Shown here piece after piece: positions 62,360-64,000 of a stretch of DNA of 64,000 nt. The stretch covers positions 30,338 through 94,337 of the forward strand of contig NZ_JASDCU010000007.1 in assembly GCF_030407765.1 (NCBI RefSeq), read 5' to 3'. The stretch's first letter is position 1; every line of letters starts with the position of its first letter. The DNA comes from Microbacterium sp. APC 3901 (GTDB lineage: Bacteria > Actinomycetota > Actinomycetes > Actinomycetales > Microbacteriaceae). Both the position numbers and the translations under genes were made by a program. The notes under the pieces are model-generated. The model worked only from the letters and a program-made list of their open reading frames with translations, made no database searches and was not told where the DNA came from.

Positions 62360-62377
62360 GGGTGTCGAGTGACACCC
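62360..62377. promoter_or_regulatory. Hairpin in the Nramp-like gene leader
   Basis: GGGTGTC-GAGT-GACACCC, a 7-bp stem with 4-nt loop, between the predicted transcription start and ATG of the carrier. Confidence 0.35.
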
Positions 62378-62411
62378 AGTGTAGAACGGAACGGAGATTA
62401 TTGTTCAACAA
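62378..62411 (-). promoter_or_regulatory. Promoter and GntR/FadR-type operator of the 5-oxoproline operon
   Basis: Minus-strand -10 TACACT (62378-62383) and a -35 like TTGAAC (62403-62408, 19-bp spacer). The operator TTGTTCAACAA (62401-62411) is a perfect dyad fitting the FadR-subfamily consensus TNGTNNNACNA and overlaps the -35. The divergent GntR at 62507 is the likely binder. Confidence 0.75.
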
Positions 62412-62494
62412 CTTTGTTTCGGTCGCGCTACGAGCGGGTTGCATTCGCATGTTGCCATGGCTTCCTCCTCGAACAATCCGCCGGGCGGGCCGCC

Positions 62495-62500
62495 TACGAT
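62495..62500 (+). promoter_or_regulatory. Leaderless -10 box of the gntR gene
   Basis: TACGAT, 6 nt before the ATG at 62507. Confidence 0.65.
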
Positions 62501-62506
62501 GAAGGC

Positions 62507-63163
62507 ATGAACCAGCAGGGCATGCTCGCCGATGCGCTCCGTCAGCAGATCATCGACGGAGCGTTCGCCCCGGGTTCACGGCTGTCGGAGTCCGCCATCG
62601 CCGAGCACTTCGGCGTCGCGCGGAACACGCTGCGCGAGGCGTTCCGCGCCCTCTCCGAGCAGGGGCTGCTCGAGCACGTGCCGCACCGCGGGGTCTCCGT
62701 GGCGTCGCCCTCGATAGCCGACGTCATCGACATCTACCGCGCCCGTCGGGTCATCGAATGCACCGCGCTCCTGCACTCCGAGCCCGAGCACCCCTCGGTG
62801 CAGCGGATGCAGCAGGCGGTGCTCGCCGCAGAGGCGGCCGCCCGGGACGCGCTCCTCGACGACAGCGAGACCTGGCATGCGGTGGGCAGCGCGAACATGG
62901 CGTTCCACGTCGCCCTGGTCGATCTCGCCGACAGCCCGCGACTCGCCCGCACCTATCGCGACCTCGCCGCCGAGCTGAGACTGGCGTTCCTGAAGATCGA
63001 CGATCCCCGAGCGCTCCACGAGCCGTTCGTGCGCAAGAACCGCGCCGTGCTCGACACCTTCCTCGCGCGCGGTGCGCAGGAAGGTGCGGCCGAGCTGGAG
63101 CGCTACCTCGTGCAGTCGGAGCGCGTCGTGCTCGGAGCGTTCGCTCGGATGCAGCTGGGGTGA
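62507..63163 (+). CDS. GntR family regulator, FadR subfamily (FCD domain)
   Basis: 218 residues. N-terminal wHTH (about 7-72: LADALRQQIIDGAFAPGSRLSESAIAEHFGVARNTLREAF) and an all-helical FCD ligand domain. Visible likely metal/ligand residues lie in the last third (HVALVDLADSPRL, RKNRAVLDTFLARG). Divergent from the Nramp-pxp operon with an operator in the shared 174 bp, so it probably represses it until 5-oxoproline or a relative binds. Confidence 0.92.
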   Translation: MNQQGMLADALRQQIIDGAFAPGSRLSESAIAEHFGVARNTLREAFRALSEQGLLEHVPHRGVSVASPSIADVIDIYRARRVIECTALLHSEPEHPSVQRMQQAVLAAEAAARDALLDDSETWHAVGSANMAFHVALVDLADSPRLARTYRDLAAELRLAFLKIDDPRALHEPFVRKNRAVLDTFLARGAQEGAAELERYLVQSERVVLGAFARMQLG

Positions 63164-63197
63164 CACGACCGGCGGTCGACGGCCGACCGCGGCGCGA

Positions 63198-63863
63198 TCA
63201 TTCCTCGTCGCGCAGGGCCCCGGAAGCTCTCGTCCTCGCGTCAGGATCGCGCGGGGCGAGTGTCAGCGGAAGCGGTGCCTCAGGCTCGGGCAGGCCGTAG
63301 AGGCGGCGCACCCAGCGTCGCGCGTCTTCGAGCGGATAGGTGTCGCCATAGACGGCGTACTTCATGAAGACGCCCTCGAGGGTGGTGCGCAGCATGATCT
63401 CCTCGAGCGGAGGATCCGCAGCCCCCCTCTCGCCGAAGATCGCGCGCACGGCGTTCTCCGACGCGATCGCCTGCTCGATGAACCGTGTCTCCGCCTCGGC
63501 GAACATGCGGTGCGTGCCGGGTTGCTGCTGCATCGCGAAGACCGCTCGCTGCAGCGGCAGTGCGAAGCCGGCGGCCGCGAGCGCACCGTCGATGATCCCC
63601 GCGAGACGGAGATCAGCAGGACCCTCGACCTGAGGGATAGCGAAGAGCGCCTCGTACCAACGATCGATCACCGCCGCGACGAGCTGCTCCTTGCCGCCGA
63701 AGTGATAACTGACGAGCCCCTGGGCGACCCCGGCATGCCGCGTGATCTCGGCGATGCTCGCCCCCGGGACCCCGCGCTCGGCGAACAGCTCGATCGCTGC
63801 CCGCAGGATGGCTTCGCGGGATCGTTCTCGCGCGGCCCGGTTGTGTTCGAGTGAACGTGCCAT
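63198..63863 (-). CDS. TetR family transcriptional regulator
   Basis: 221 residues with a TetR helix-turn-helix (about 12-58: ILRAAIELFAERGVPGASIAEITRHAGVAQGLVSYHFGGK). C-terminal domain is helical and unassigned. ATG at 63863 rather than 63884, as the family start falls at MARSLEHNR. Divergent from a gene that begins at the window's end; the palindrome TTGAA-N6-TTCAA (63928-63943) lies between and should be its operator. Confidence 0.9.
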   Translation of the reverse strand: MARSLEHNRAARERSREAILRAAIELFAERGVPGASIAEITRHAGVAQGLVSYHFGGKEQLVAAVIDRWYEALFAIPQVEGPADLRLAGIIDGALAAAGFALPLQRAVFAMQQQPGTHRMFAEAETRFIEQAIASENAVRAIFGERGAADPPLEEIMLRTTLEGVFMKYAVYGDTYPLEDARRWVRRLYGLPEPEAPLPLTLAPRDPDARTRASGALRDEE

Positions 63864-63927
63864 TCGTGTCCCGCTCCCCAGCATCGGACGACTTCGATTT
63901 CTCCCCCCGGACCCTATATATTAGCGA

Positions 63928-63943
63928 TTGAATAGTTGTTCAA
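63928..63943. promoter_or_regulatory. TetR-type operator in the terminal divergent region
   Basis: TTGAATAGTTGTTCAA, an inverted repeat of TTGAA with a 6-bp centre, beside the A/T-rich TATATATTA (63915-63923), the only such stretch nearby, which probably includes a promoter. Lies between the TetR gene and the truncated gene. Confidence 0.7.
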
Positions 63944-63980
63944 GCTATGAGTGCCCCCAGCCCTCACCCTCAGGAGTGTG

Positions 63981-64000
63981 ATGAGCACCACAGGACGGTT
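63981..64000 (+). CDS. Partial gene at window end, divergent from tetR
   Basis: ATG at 63981 with AGGAG 6 nt upstream gives MSTTGR before the window ends. Too little to identify. An ATG at 63947 in another frame is also open but has no ribosome site. Confidence 0.5.

Overview
This 64 kb window is chromosomal DNA from a high-GC actinobacterium. Gene content points to Microbacteriaceae, most likely Microbacterium or a close relative: DUF3073 next to purM/purF, YaeQ, an Rv2578c-like radical SAM protein, a GlgP-type phosphorylase, several TANNNT leaderless promoters, and a very strong GC bias at third codon positions. This is an inference from content; there is no rRNA in the window. I found no tRNA, rRNA, transposase, phage gene or CRISPR array. 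It reads as a housekeeping-plus-accessory-metabolism segment with about 58 protein genes, packed tightly and often overlapping by 4 nt (ATGA/GTGA).

Layout. 0-3 kb: a secreted S8 subtilase. 3.2-9.5 kb: an apparent monocarboxylate/pyruvate locus on the minus strand, made of a CstA transporter with its small YbdD partner, then a LytS/LytTR two-component system, a DUF485 protein and a sodium:solute symporter. Two 9-bp LytTR-type sites spaced 21 bp lie upstream of cstA. 9.7-14.5 kb: a YkoEDC-type ECF importer that also encodes a siderophore-interacting flavoprotein and a second S component, with a DtxR/IdeR-like iron box inside the operon. 14.7-22.5 kb: acyl-CoA dehydrogenase, M15 carboxypeptidase, radical SAM protein, YaeQ, a DEAD-box helicase with a long disordered N-terminus, and an aldose epimerase. 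22.7-26.6 kb: an RND permease with its TetR regulator and tandem operators. 26.7-32.2 kb: a LacI-regulated sugar ABC operon with an oxidoreductase. 32.3-36.1 kb: paired CrcB fluoride channels, an FAD/Rieske protein, a nitroreductase and a repeat-rich intergenic stretch. 36.2-41.2 kb: a TipA-like MerR regulator, glycogen phosphorylase, and a DUF4097/PadR pair. 41.3-56.1 kb: stress protein, MOSC, purine synthesis (purF, purM, purD, purC) mixed with transporters and small proteins, and a uracil/xanthine permease. 56.2-63.2 kb: a 5-oxoproline (pyroglutamate) utilisation operon (Nramp-like carrier, PxpA, DUF1445, fused PxpB-PxpC, biotin carboxylase-BCCP) with a divergent GntR regulator. The window ends with a TetR gene and the start of a divergent gene.

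The observations most worth following are: the iron-box/ECF/siderophore-interacting-protein operon; LytTR sites tying the two-component system to cstA; an internal start with a near-perfect Shine-Dalgarno inside the TipA-like regulator, predicting a 143-residue drug-binding isoform; an Nramp homologue that has lost both metal-binding motifs inside a 5-oxoprolinase operon; and two families of dispersed palindromic or tandem repeats, one of which runs through the 5' end of a coding sequence. Many genes appear to be transcribed leaderless, with a TANNNT box 6 nt before the start codon.
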